From positions 62,088,880 to 62,152,879 of the forward strand of contig OU744731.1 of NCBI GenBank assembly GCA_916613615.1: a DNA stretch of 64,000 bases. The letters are read 5' to 3'. Source of the stretch: Steromphala cineraria (taxonomy: Eukaryota > Mollusca > Gastropoda > Trochida > Trochidae). The notes beneath the pieces were generated by a model that worked only from the letters and a program-made list of their open reading frames with translations, was not told the origin of the DNA and searched no databases. The number at the start of each line of letters is the position of its first letter. Within the stretch, counting starts at the first letter, position 1. A program made the position numbers and the translations under genes. Below, piece by piece: positions 38,761 to 51,309 of the stretch.

Positions 38761-40975
38761 TGTCAAAGTATTCCTAATATTCACATGACCTTGATCAGTT
38801 AAACAACATCAAAATAATTGTAATTTTTGTAATTGTAATAACATTTTACATGTGATAAACTCTTGTTCTTTTTTTTTGCCTGTCAGTTTATTTGTCTAAT
38901 CACTATCAGTAACAATTCAAACAAGTACATAAAGCTTTTCTATCGTTGATAAGATGACAAAAAAATCTAAATGATCACTTTAGGTAGACAGTCCAAAGTT
39001 CAAAACGTGATCTTTAATAATTAACAAAATCAACAGAATATTGATTTAAATAAAAGTCAGTTCAATCAAACATGATTTCTATGTCAGTTCACTATCTGTG
39101 TTGCTTAATTGTGATTGAAGCAATGAATGGTGGAAAAGCAATTCGTTCTGAATTCGATGGTTACCACATTATGAACGTGGTCTTGTTGATAAAAATATTC
39201 ATGATCAATTGCACAGTTTGAGACGTTTTCTAAGCCGCATATAATGTTTGCCAAACACTCTTAAATCGCCCTGTGGGGAGTGTTGTGCCTAGAGTATTTC
39301 TCTTCTTCTATAATTGTAACTAGAGTAAATATAATATTGTTCATTAAAATGTTTCATTTTTGTGTGAAGTAAATGCCTTAAGGGTATTGCTTTGTTGTGG
39401 CCTTCTCTTTTTAATAACAGAACTATGTTGGCCATATTTGTATTCATCGCTTTTCTACAAAAAAGAACTATTCATCCTTTATTGAATTGATCTTTAGTCT
39501 TGACATTGATTTTCGTCCTAAAGATCAAAGTATACGTATGTGCATTACAATCTATCAGCTGATACTAAGAACTTAAAAGCCTACGGTTATCGAGTTCAGG
39601 GTAGAAACTTTTACTAAAGGATAGATTAATCTAACAGAAAGGACACATATTTAAAAGTGCAGGAGTCACAATCAGAAATGTAATCTTAGTGTATGTGTAC
39701 ATGTAAATTCTGATCAAACAAATGATTGCGATGTCTGGACGACTATGTCACTGTCAAAGGTTAAGATAACAACTGAGGACATATCGATACAGACCCGATA
39801 CTGTTTCAGGACCTGAGTTAAGTATTCTAGATTGTTTACTGAGACTATGAAAATGAAATTCACCGAACAGGAAGGCTTCATAACATTTGTAAATTGTTCA
39901 GTGGTACAAGAGATTAAATCTTTTTTTCTATCTTTTGTTTTGAGACAAATTTATGCCGGTTCATAACGTAAGAAAGAACTTGCAACTCCGATTCGGCGCA
40001 AACAATATCATAACGATAATAATGATTATAACAACGATGAATGATTATCATATGTAATTCCTAATGGCCAAAGAAGGTGGTCGCACAATTTGTTTATTTA
40101 CTTCAACATTCATCTATATTCATTGAGTACAGTATTTGCCTTTGAATTTGATTTTGATTGATTGATTCTACGAGCTGATTGAATGAGTGTCTTTGATCTG
40201 TTTTTACTGTAGAGACAAATAATTGCTTTCTTACTAAAGGATGATAAAAGACACTCCTGACATTGATTTGGTGTCTAAGCAGCGTTCCAGAATTGTGTGT
40301 GTATCTTTGACACTACTCACATAATTTCTGAAAATTGGGAAGACAGTTTACGTGTGTTTCATGCAAACAACTATAATAGGACTTATCTTTACACTTGGTT
40401 TGACTATCTTTGACAACAAAATCACTGGCTCGACTGTAATGTTATCTTAATTATTGACGTGTAAATTTCCCCCAGTGCACTGTTCGGATGACTTATCAGT
40501 CCTATTATCTCGGGTGAATGTTGATGATTAAATTCTATAACTGTATTTTAGATTAAATCTCTGACAACTTCATACGAAATAACTTGAGAATTTATTCTTG
40601 ATGTATCAAAGGGGATATTTCAAAGTAACTGTTGATACCTCGCATCAACAATAAAAAAAATATTAATGTTTCTGTATAGATTTGTCTTGAATATTTGGCA
40701 ACTTATGTATGGATTTCCTGATAATGTATTCGGAAATTGAAAGAAAACCAAAATAATAATGACCAATGACTGTTGTTGTACAAAAAAGAGAAACATTAAC
40801 AAGGACTTTACCATTTTTTAATACACAAGCAATAACCCATGCATTATTTCTCACCAATAAATTACTGAACAGTTAAAATAAATAAAGTAGCGTCGAAAAC
40901 AAATGAAATTGTTCAAATAACTTGTAATGTAAGTACATTTTTAAATATAACTTTATTGTCCTTCTAATATAATGC

Positions 40976-40992
40976 ATATATATATATATATA
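40976..40992. repeat. (AT)n microsatellite
   Basis: A run of AT dinucleotides, continuing as 'acataatatat'. Confidence 0.85.
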
Positions 40993-41665
40993 CATAATAT
41001 ATTTGGTCATTTTATTTAATTGCAGATAATGTGGTGACGATTCTTTAATACGGTATTAGAAAAAGGAAAATGAATATGTGAGTTGTCAATTATTGATTTT
41101 TAAGTGTTTCTAACGTCTGGGCCTATCGAACTTAGTGTTTTGTTTATCAAAATATTCAATTCAATAAACATGAAAAAAGCCTTTTGGCAACTCATTATGT
41201 TCATACATGAATCTGCAAATCTTTCTCTTTGAAAATCTGCATATGTAATTTGTTAATTCACAGCTTGGTCAAATTATGAAATCAAAATCACCTTGGATGC
41301 TACATTTTCATGATAATGTTCTCAAAACAACTGGAAATCGCCAAAAGTGAAGTGTAAGTGTCTTTGATGTTGTTATTTTCTAATATTCGGGCAAAATTGA
41401 ATAAACCGTTTGGTGTCCAACCTTGTGTTGTTATGCTCGCAACAGGACAGCTTGACAATAATCATTCTTTGATACTAGTCGTTTGAATTATTCAGGAGAG
41501 AATGGTTTCACAGTAAGCTCCAACTGATGGCTTTCGTTGTGTCCATATGTACATGCATTGAAGCGCCTTCTTGATGTTCTTTAGTTTTATCATTGAGTAT
41601 ACACCCTACTGTCTAGTTTGTCCTTTTCATTTGTTTCATTCTTAACAATTTTGTATAGGTTTATA

Positions 41666-41714
41666 CGCCCTTCTCACGCAACCCGCTAAAAAACTTCAAA
41701 ACGAGGCTCGGTAT
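41666..41714 (+). repeat. Left terminal inverted repeat of the transposon
   Basis: Outer block TTCTCACGC at 41,671-41,679 and inner block CGAGGCTCGGTAT at 41,702-41,714 are both exact inverse matches to the right end. The ATG of the transposase follows within 11 bp, so the TIR probably also holds the promoter and the binding sites of the THAP domain (inference). Confidence 0.85.
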
Positions 41715-41724
41715 TCAAACAGAA

Positions 41725-44417
41725 ATGGCGCTACACTGCTGTGTGCCAACTTGTACAAATGATTCACGTTATCAATCTGGAAGTAGTTTATCGTTTCACA
41801 ACATCCCAAAGGACCAAGACATACGCAAACGCTGGATAATAGGCATCAGACGCGACGAGGGACCATTTTTCAAGGTAAATGAGATGTTAAATGTATTTTC
41901 ATGTTGTGTATTGGCGAATTCTCTAAAAGGTGCCCGGTTTTCGCGCACAATGTCAGTAGGCTATCGATAATCAAAATGACAGATTGGTTACTATTAAAGA
42001 GTTACGTTTAGAATTAAGATAACTGTAAAGAAAACATACCTCAAAGTAATAAATATTTTGTGTTTTAGGTAATTCAAACGATCTTATTCTAGGCCTACTG
42101 CTGATTATTTTCCGAAAAGTGTTGTTATGGCAGAAAATTACAAAATTGGATAAACTTACGTGAGACACGTATATTTGTAATTTTTTTACCCATTGACACA
42201 ACATGAGTCAATATTCAAATACACGTGCTATATAAAACATAAATGGGTAAAAATAAAACCCTCACTATTCGAATTTAAAAAATCATTTGCCTATAATTGA
42301 CCGGACAATATGCACTAATCATTTATATAAATATATAAATGGTCACATAATTGTGTTTCACTTGGAACAAGACTTCTTTATTGTTGGCAAATAACACGTT
42401 TTACGACAAGAAGTAGAGTATGTTGTTATTTTTTGTTAATATTATTAAAGTTATGAATATTAAATGCAATAGACATTTCAATTAATTATTTTTGATTTCC
42501 TGCTACCAGTATTTTTGCTTCCATGAATCGGATAATCCTACAAATGAAAGAGGAAAATCCACATGACATTACATAATGATGGTAAGCTTTTTTTTTAAAG
42601 ATATGTTCATTGACTGTAAAATAATTTGTCCTTTGTTTAAACTGATTTTGCTTTTTCTTAATACAGATAACAGATTCAACTCATGTGTGTTCTGCTCACT
42701 TCACTGCCGACTCCTATCAGCGGACATTGAGTGGAATAAGAAGATTAAAGAAGGGAGCAGTCCCAACCATTTTCCCTTGGAAGGATCAGAAAGAGCGACA
42801 GCCACCAAGAAAGCGAGCAAGAAGGTTTGTAACTTGAATTATGATTAAAATATTGTGTTTGTGTAAACAGGGGTCAAAACAAGATTTGTCACATACTAGT
42901 CATTCAGACACAAACAGATTCCTGAGACTAACACATTTAAATAAAAATATTATCTAAAAATTTAATAAGACCATTTCAGACTACCTGTAACTGTAGTGAC
43001 ATTCTACGAGCCCAACATAATTTCCACTAGGCATAGGCTACGGGTTACTTCAAGTCCTGGTAAATCATGGATCCAGGTTTTTATATTTATTGTGACGTCT
43101 AAAATGATTTGTTTACAACTTATAATTTCCTTATTATTGTAATAACCGTTTAAATTTCAGGAAAATGATCAAATCATTGTATCATTTAGGTCATGAGTGG
43201 TCAAGTTATTTCATTTAATTGCTTTATTTATTATAGCAGGTGTAAGAATAAATATTATTTTTGTCTTTCTTTCCAGCATTTCATATGAGGACAGCCCAAC
43301 AGATAATTATTCTCCACCTAGTTGCAGCAGCAGCAGTGAGGATGTATCCGCCACGCCAGCTCCTATGCCGGATCATGATTATGCTGACCCACCAACTAGT
43401 ACTGTTGACCAGCTTGAATCTCTGAAGCAATATACAAAGAAATTGGAGGAACAACTTGCATCTGCATGCTCAAAAAGGTTCGGTATTAATCGATTCACCC
43501 ATGATCAAGAATTAATACAGTTTTACACCGGATTTCGTTCATATGAGGATTTTATTTCAACATTCAATGCACTGAAGCCCACAGCTGTTAATATGGTGAG
43601 ATGGAGTCAAGTTCAGAGACAGAGAAGTTCTAATGCCGAAAATTCACAGATGAAAAGTGACATTTTCCGGGATGAATCTATCCAGTTAATTGATCAATTT
43701 TTCATGTTTTTATGTCGTGTCAGACAGGGCTTTTTTGAGGTTGATTTAGCAGTGAGGTTTGATGTATCTGTCAGTTCAGTGAGTCGTATTTTGGTTACTT
43801 GGTCCAATTATTTGTATGTCATGCTGGGAATGCTACCAATTTGGAAAGAGAGATCTGATATCAACAAGTCTATGCCAGAGTGTTTTAAGAGGACATATCC
43901 CAATACCAGAGTGATTTTAGACTGTACAGAGATTAGGGTGCAATCTCCCAGTTCAAAAACAAGAAATTCAGAAATGTATTCAAGTTATAAATCTCACTCC
44001 ACTATGAAAGGACTCGTTGGAATCACACCTGATGGGATGATCAACTTTGTCAGTGCTTTGTACACTGGTTCGGTGTCAGACAAAGAAATTACCAAACAGT
44101 GTGGAATCTTAGAGTTACTAGATGTTGGAGATGATGTCATGGCAGACAAAGGATTTGTGATTCAAGACCTTCTCACCCCAAAGGGAGCAAAATTGATAAT
44201 TCCTCCTTTTCTTAGAGAAAAGGGAACATTTTCTCGCATGGAAGTGAAAGAAACTCAAGAAATTGCAAGACTTAGGATTCATATCGAGAGAGCCATTCGA
44301 AGATGTAAGGAATATCACATTTTTGACTCAGTCATTCCTCTATCATTAGCAGGATCCATAAATCAAGTTTGGACTGTTTGCTGTTTATTGACAAACTTTT
44401 ATGGAAAACTTTTCTAA
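41725..44417 (+). CDS. THAP-domain DDE transposase (ISL2EU-like)
   Basis: Spliced model: exons 41,725-41,874, 42,667-42,824 and 43,277-44,417, giving 482 residues. Donors AAG|GTAAAT and AAG|GTTTGT and acceptors ATACAG|ATA and TTCCAG|CAT keep phase (0, then 2). Residues 1-86 form a THAP zinc finger: Cys5/6, Cys10, Cys58 and His61, closed by AVPTIF (81-86). A basic PPRKRAR stretch (96-102) may be a nuclear signal. About 147-166 is a short coiled coil. About 244-285 is the helix-turn-helix typical of DDE_Tnp_4 transposases (DLAVRFDVSVSSVSRIL). The catalytic triad is Asp318 (ILDCTEI), Asp393 (MADKGF) and Glu440 (HIERAIRR). It should bind the element ends through THAP and catalyse excision and insertion. 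All key residues are present, and the start codon is the one that gives the complete THAP finger. I see no exact AATAAA shortly after the stop. Confidence 0.93.
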
Positions 44418-45873
44418 TTCATAAACATGTACTATCACATGTAAAGAAAATGTAAAAAGTGTATAAAAACAACCAGAGATTATGAATGCTTTTATTAACA
44501 TAAAGTTTGTTATGATCATCTACCAATGCAGATATTGTGTTTCATATTGGATGTAGAACAACTCATGAAATAAGTGCTTACGGTATTTAAGCACAATTAT
44601 TTTGATTCCTTTTATATACAAACAAATATTCCAGATGGATCTGAAGTCATTGTTGTTTTTCAGTGTGTTTACCTTCCAAATACAACATTAGACTTTTCTT
44701 TCAACTTAAAAATATGTCATAATAATTTGTGTAATTTATGCAACAAAAAGGGAGGTAATCAATTCTCTTTGCTCTTTGAAATAATGGTATTATTATTAAA
44801 TATCCTGATTTACTATGATTATCTGTTTAGATAATTCTCAGATTTCTCATATCACAGAATTGATAATAGATCATGTTGCTGAAATATGTCAACAATGTTT
44901 CATTGATTGCTTCCTTGTGCATTGAATTTGCAATTATTAACTTTAGAATTTGCAATTGTTAAATTTACAGACACTTGTAAGTGTTTTTATAAGGGCAAGG
45001 TAATATTATTTATGAAAATATATTCAAATATATAAACACAAAATCTATAATGGTCACCAATCAGAGTACCTAAAGTTTGACAAACTGATGACATTGTGAC
45101 TGTCATATGATAATGATCTCTATAGTAAAAGTTTGTTAGGTTTCATTTTCAAATGAATTAAAATCTCATGATATTATCCTATGAACTAGACAAAGAGAAT
45201 GTATTATTTCATTGTATCTTTGTGAAATATAGATATCACAGCTCTATATTTGTAAATATATATAAATATTGGCAAAATAATGAAAATATTTAACCATCTG
45301 TCATTTTATCCATATGTACATACAATTTCAATTATGTGCAATAATTTTGTACAATGCATCAAGTCAATAACATGTTGTTAATCATAGAATTGTAATAATT
45401 CGGACATGATGATAAGGTATAAGTGAGAATATATGATTGTTGTAATACTTTGCATCCAATTTGTAAAGTTACTTATCACAAGACATTTTATGATTTACCC
45501 TGTTATATTTATCAAAATTTTGAAATATTGTCCATAAAAACTATATACTTTTGCACAACAGGTATACTTCAGATAATATATGATTCTTTTGTTGCATGAT
45601 AGATATTATAGTTCAATTCAGAATAAACACTTTGGTCAATTAATGTGCAACACTTGTTTTGAAATGTGATATTCAAAGTTTTATATCTTAATTTTGTCTG
45701 ATAATTGGTTTCCATTTCAATCCATCATCATTTCCCAATGAAAAATCATGTCAACAAATAAACTTGAAACTTGTATCATTCATTATTGTTCTTGTGTCAT
45801 TTTTACATTACAAGGTTAACAAATGTGTATGATTTAAAATTCAAGTGGCGTTAAAGGTTGACAAGTATTCACA
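44418..45873. other. Intergenic region between the convergent genes
   Basis: 1.4 kb of very AT-rich DNA between the stop codons of the two transposon genes. It must hold the 3' end of the transposase transcript. One 86-codon frame (44,574-44,834) has no recognisable content and I do not call it a gene. Confidence 0.6.
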
Positions 45874-45879
45874 TTTATT
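45874..45879 (-). terminator. Poly(A) signal of the nuclease gene
   Basis: AATAAA on the minus strand, 12 bp after the stop codon of the SWIM-YqaJ gene (45,892-45,894). The spacing is short but plausible for a compact transposon gene. Confidence 0.5.
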
Positions 45880-45891
45880 GTCACCTGTGGC

Positions 45892-48216
45892 TTACTTGCA
45901 AATGCAAAGATGTGGTAGATAATGATTGAAGTAAAACATGTCTATCTTCACTCTCATATCAATCCACTTTTGTTCAGAAAAATGTATTCTTTCAAGATGA
46001 AAGTCACTTTTGCACATGACAAAGAAGTCACACCACTTTGAACCTGTAAGTGCCATCTGCCCCATGACTTGGCAGTAATATTTGTCTGATAATCTTAGCT
46101 TGTATATTCCATTGACAATGTGTAAGTACTTCAGTTCAGTGATAGAGTCAACACTTGATGGACATTTTATTTCCAACAATCCAAAGTTAGGATTTGAAGT
46201 TGGATCATACACTCGACGGTCAGGTGATGTACCTAGGTGTGGACAACTTGGATTTATTACAAAACCACACTTAAAAACATTATTGTTAGTCCTTTCAGCA
46301 TAACACTTTGCTGCATTTTGCTCCTGTTCAATCCCATGTTTCATTGCATCTGTCAAAACACTTCTTCTCTTCATTTGACACTTTTTTGGACACAGTCTCT
46401 CAACAAGTTTTTCATAGTCACCTTTTCTTGAATAAACTGGTTTGAAATTAGATGAAGTTAATCTGTCAGAGTGTAAATCATGCCACATGTCATTGTCAGA
46501 TTGGGACCTGGTTCCAGCTTCAATTTCCACTGATTCTGCATCTGTAATTTTCAGCCCATCATATACATCTTGTTGACCATGAGTCAGAACTGTTGAAATA
46601 TCACTTACATCAACTGGCAAATTGAAACATGGAGCAGTTTTGATAACTGGATTATTGGAAATAATGTCTGATTCAATTTCAACTTTGACAGGACATTGAT
46701 ATGACAAAACACAGCCCTTAGGGACAGGTCCAAGCTCACTGTCAACCATTTGTAAATCTGCAGTAGTTAAGCATGATCTTATCTGTGCTGATGAGTTCAC
46801 ATTTTCCAAATTTTGAGAAAGTGTTGAAGTAAATTCTTGACATGGTAATGGTAATTTGACTGGGTTATAAAATGTAGAATTGACTCCTTGAATTCTTCTC
46901 ACTTTGGCTGGATTTGATGTTGGAGTTTTAACTTTACTGATATTGATGTCACTTATTTTCTTTGGTGTTATGCCCTTTGTTCTTGGAATATGCCATGTTT
47001 GTGGTAATGACGTTTTACTGATTATTGAGGGAACAGTCTTAAAACCACACATGTTATAGTGATGAAGAAGATATAACAGTCCCAGAATATGATTGCAATC
47101 ACCTGCACCAGCTTTACATGAGCAAAAACAATTGTTGATGATAACTCCATTATGATGGCTGAGAATTTTGAGATTAAGGTCATGGGGTGGCTCATTCTTC
47201 CTCATAGACTTGAAGCACTTCGCCCTGACATAACTTCCCTCACATGCTGTGCGCACTGCAATCAAAAAAAGGATTTAATTATTTAATGTAGAATCATATT
47301 ACAGTGAATTAAAATAAAAGGAATTTTATTTAATATTCATAACTCCAAATTATGAAATCTTTCTTAAAGAATAGCATTAACCTCGGGTTAATCATACTCT
47401 TTTGAGGTATTTTTTGAAAGTATATCTTGATCCAAAAAAAATTAAGCATAGCTTCCGCATGCCTGGCTTCATGCCCGGTGTAGGGACCAATTAATACTGT
47501 TAATAATGTTAATACATATTACATGATAAAATTAAAGAAAAATTGGGCATAGCTTCCGCGTGCCGGGCTCCCTGCCCGGTCTAGGGAACAAAAGCGTTCA
47601 AAAGATTTTTTTAATATATATTTAGCATGCTTTTTAAGGCTATAAATTCTGAAAAAAAATATTATAATAGTGAATATAAAATGATGGTCACAATTAAATT
47701 GAAATAATGATTATTTCATATAATTGAATGTTCATGATTTTAATTATGAATTTGTAAGTAATAATGAGCACTTAAGTATACACTTGTTTGCAGTATCATG
47801 ATATTAGGTTTGGTAAATATATTTTCTTTCATTAATAACGTTTCATAAAAAATATACAATAAAAACTTTCACAAATCGGTAGACTATTATATTTTTCAAT
47901 AGTGGTCATAAATGAGTTTATGATGACTTTTAAATCTGGACCGGATAGCTTTGGTAACGTCAAACATGAAATGTCAAAAATCTCAATGACAATAGTTACC
48001 TTCAATTTCATGGACGTAAGACTCGACGAAATTACTGTAAGCCTTTTTGTGAAGAGCCCTTGGTACTCGGCAGTTCGTTGCCCATGCTTCAATGTCTGAA
48101 GACTCGATGGCAGGCAGCGATTTCAGACTGCGTGTCCACTGAGGTAAGGACGGACCGAGCGATGACATTGCTCTAGCAGACGATGGATTCGGGGGGGGAA
48201 AATACCGGAAGTACAT
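45892..48216 (-). CDS. SWIM zinc finger + YqaJ exonuclease protein
   Basis: Spliced model on the minus strand: exon 1 48,216-48,000 and exon 2 47,255-45,892, giving 526 residues. The donor GAAG|GTAACT and the acceptor preceded by TTTTTTTGATTGCAG agree in phase 1. Residues 115-128 hold a SWIM finger (Cys117-x-Cys119-x6-Cys126-x-His128), usually a DNA or protein contact module. A low-complexity, Ser/Pro/Thr-rich linker runs to about 330. About 337-500 is a YqaJ / lambda-exonuclease-type nuclease: Glu382, GTSPD with Asp418, LEIKC with Glu434 and Lys436, and the YCQVMGQM helix with Gln468 and Gln472, which together form the PD-(D/E)XK metal site. Its work in transposition is unproven; processing of DNA ends or recombination is a reasonable guess. 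An alternative start is Met17. The same protein pairing is known from ISL2EU elements. Confidence 0.9.
47441..47588. repeat. Pair of GC-rich 48-bp repeats in the nuclease intron
   Basis: 47,441-47,488 and 47,541-47,588 share 'GCATAGCTTCCGC.TGCC.G' and 'TGCCCGGT.TAGGGA', 100 bp apart, inside the AT-rich intron. The second copy can fold on itself (GCCGGGC against GCCCGGT). Such GC-rich doublets stand out here and may be a nested repeat or a regulatory site. Confidence 0.7.
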
Positions 48217-48223
48217 TTCGTGT

Positions 48224-48271
48224 ATACCGAGCCTCGCTTTCGCGATTAATGGCCGACGCGTGAGAAAGGAG
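48224..48271 (-). repeat. Right terminal inverted repeat of the transposon
   Basis: Inverse of the left end: ATACCGAGCCTCG at 48,224-48,236 and GCGTGAGAA at about 48,258-48,266. TA follows at 48,272-48,273. It sits just upstream of the nuclease gene, so it probably carries that promoter. Confidence 0.85.
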
Positions 48272-49434
48272 TATTACAAAAATTATTACATGTATGTAAT
48301 ATATTTTTGAAATGGAAATAATATTTTTGTAAATGTTACTTTGACACATTGTTCCTTTCTCCAGTTTCATCTCTATAACGAATTTAAAATTGCCTTGATG
48401 ATTTCATATATTATTGATTAATGCCTAAGCCAACCGTTCCCTTTACGAATCGTTGTGAAAAGGCAATGTTATACAATCAGGGGTTTCTGAAAAGATTATC
48501 AATCTTTCAAAGTTACCTTAGGTCATTTTTGGATTAGTGACAAGGATATACTTCTCTGAAATCGCCATCAGTCAATCGATATTTAAATCATTCAATTATA
48601 GAAATTTCATTGGCGTCTTTAACGACTTTTAACGATTAATGAGATACACAAGTTTGCATAATACACTCTATTCAAGAACTTTCGAATTACTGCGCGAATA
48701 CTTGATTATTTTTTAAAATGTATTTTCACATTCACATGTCATTTTAAATCTCTAGAGAGACTAAGCAAACCTGTTTGGTACACGTGGCACAACTCAGTTG
48801 TCAGGACTGACTTTGTATTCAGAATCATTAAATTAGCGCTGTTTTGTGTCTCTTTCATCATTAGATTGTCTGTTTTTCACATCAGTAGACATGCTAGTTA
48901 TCTCTTTGATTCCCTTCTTTCTTAAATATCATCTTACTTCCAAGAATATTAAATTAAGTTAACTGATCCCCCTAAATTAAAAGTCAATTAGGGTAATCGT
49001 GTTGCTGAGTTTGTAGGTCTTGTTACTATGGTTTTGAAGCTAATAATCTAATGGTATTTTGATATCCTTGCGTTCACTATTCTATCAGCTGGTTTTCAGG
49101 GATTTGAAAAGACATCGACAATTTTAAGCAACCTTTTTTCTCTAGTTTTTGGTCTTTTAATCTTAAGACATGTTAAGGTTTTCTGTAGCTGTAACTTTTA
49201 CACTTTACAAAGATATATGTTAGAAAATTGCGTGCAAATGTCAAAAGTCTTAGTTTTTGCTTGGAAATAATGACTCATTTGTTTTGTCCTTGAAGAAAAC
49301 CCAGCTTGTTTTTCATGTTCTTTGGAAAATATGTCCTTAACCTTCTCACCCATAATTTTTTATTGAATTGTTTCTTATCACATTTTCTTTGTTTAAAAAG
49401 TAAGGCATTTTTTAAAATCTAAGAAAAAGACACC

Positions 49435-49790
49435 AATAATAATAATAATAATAATAATACTTTATTACCCCGAAGGGAATTCATGTTGTATCATTACAGA
49501 GCTGGTGTACAATAAAAACAAACAACATTGTTACAAGGAATACAAAGAACAACCACAATCATGCGTGTAAATTAAGGAGCATTTAAAAGGCGAACGCTGC
49601 AAGGAATGAAAGCGTTTTTTACCCCTATTGGTTTTAAAACATGGCAGTAAGTATCTTCTTCCAGAAGTGAGTTTAACATATTCACAGTGCAATACATGAT
49701 CTGGATCAAACAAAATTTTCATAAATAATTTCAATACTCTTTTTTCGTAAAGATAAGATAGATATTCAATATTCAGTGTACTGCTTTTTA
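49435..49790 (-). pseudogene. LINE 3' fragment with (AAT)n tail
   Basis: On the minus strand the tail of a non-LTR ORF is readable: FDPDHVLHCEYVKLTSGRRY, then LLP.FKTNR, then after a frameshift AFIPCSVRLLNAP and a stop. This is a familiar LINE C-terminus. It is followed by a 3' UTR ending CCCTTCGGGGTAATAAAG and a (TTA)n tail (49,435-49,459 as AAT on the plus strand). V1 lacks it at about 26,945-26,980, so it inserted after the V duplication. It is severely 5'-truncated and the left boundary is approximate. Confidence 0.8.
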
Positions 49791-51309
49791 TCACTTATTT
49801 TTTAAGAAGTTTCAGTATCACATTTTTAATCAAAGGAACTTTAAAGCAATAATGTTTTGTATATAGCATCTTATAATTTAGATAACAATATTATAAAGAT
49901 TCATTATGTGTTTCCAAATTGAAAGTTAGGAACATAAATCGCCTTTTCTCATATTTTTCAAGTGAAGAGTACACATCATACCTGAAATTAGAGAAATGGT
50001 CTATTGTTTTCTTTGTCTTTTATGTAAAACTTTCATTTACAATTTTCTTGTTATTTCATTTAACACTTTCGTAAAAACTATAATCAAATTCAATTGCAAT
50101 TTGTCCTCAAGTTCAAGTATTAATCGGCTTGTAGTTCCTTAATGTCTGAAGGTTCCAATTTAATTACATACATTGTTCTTTACCAGAATATCTTTATGGC
50201 ATGACCAATGACGGATTGTTCATTTGAAACTGTAATACTGTCTGGCAATGAATGCACACAATCATGGTAATAAGTAAGTAAAAAAAGTACAACTAATTTT
50301 GGGTTCCTTATGATGTGATTTCTGAATAATGATGGTAACAAGTTTCTGATAAACTAAACAAAAGTTATTTCAAAGGAACTGAGCTGTTTACTTCTTGTTT
50401 AGTATATACTATCTAACTATACATCAAGCATGAAACAAAGGTTGAAAAATTACAAATTAAAGAAAGGAAGAAAACATATATTTCAAAGACGTAGGTTAAA
50501 TTTTGAATAACTGATGGCTAGTCTCAGATTTACCGTCAACGTAGACTTAATCATGACAAATATCAGATTACATGAAATGTTTGTGGAGTTTTTATGTAGT
50601 GACATGACACATTAGCATTCTCATTTAGAAAGTTAACAAGTGTAACATGACTTAAGAATATAATACTGGTCGTTAATATTGTCTGAGGATGTATTTATGT
50701 GTCCTTTGAAAATCAACACATGATTCTAGTAATGTCATGTCAATGTTCCAAATTGAAATGATATTTTGTTTATTAATAATTGTCAGTTGACATTTGTTGG
50801 TATGATTGGTTTTCTTCGTGAAAGTGGAGATATTTTTTTTCATACAATTGAGAAGATTGGTTATATGAAGGTTTGTTCCATTTTTATTGCAGTTAAAAAC
50901 AATAAATCTAGTTTTAGTGCATTTTACGTATTATTCTTTCATTGTTTGCTATGCAAAGGTTGTTGACTTAAATATTCTGACAATTTAATCTCTAACAGGA
51001 CTGCCAATATATTCTGATCAATAGGCAAAATAAAACACTCATAAATGTGTGTCCATGATTGAGTGACTAATCAGAAAACGTCGAGTTATATAATGAGGAA
51101 AAAGGATGTACTATGGTTTGTTTTCAGTTGAAGATTAATATGTTAAATGGAGCTTTTGCAATGCCCAAAAAAAGCTACATGCTAAAATCGATATGGTTCT
51201 GTGTATTTCAACCTTCTGAATACTTGTTATGAGTGAGAGCACCTGCCATGTTTACCAATGTGAGAAAGGGTATTTTCGGGTGGTTTAGAACTTTTGATTG
51301 ATGTGTTAA

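Larger units (their letters stand above)
41666..48271. mobile_element. Autonomous ISL2EU-like DNA transposon
   Basis: A 6.6-kb element with inverted ends. Left TIR 41,666-41,714 and right TIR 48,224-48,271 share an outer block TTCTCACGC and an inner block CGAGGCTCGGTAT, at nearly identical distances from the tips (36 and 35 bp), with a divergent spacer. TA flanks both tips (41,664-41,665 and 48,272-48,273), consistent with the 2-bp target duplication I recall for this superfamily. Two convergent genes fill it: a THAP-DDE transposase starting 59 bp from the left tip, and a SWIM-YqaJ nuclease starting about 55 bp from the right tip. This pair matches ISL2EU (IS4EU) elements described from eukaryotes. 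No stop or frameshift is visible in either spliced gene, so the copy looks recent and possibly active. V1 shows no counterpart. Confidence 0.93.

Noticed and set aside
43197..43276. Upstream part of the third transposase exon frame (from an ATG at 43,197)
   Set aside because: It is intron: a TTTCCAG acceptor at 43,276 and matching phase with the THAP exon explain the frame better.
47256..47265. ATG at 47,265 as the start of the nuclease
   Set aside because: It falls in the intron just before a clear acceptor; exon 1 at 48,216-48,000 joins in phase.
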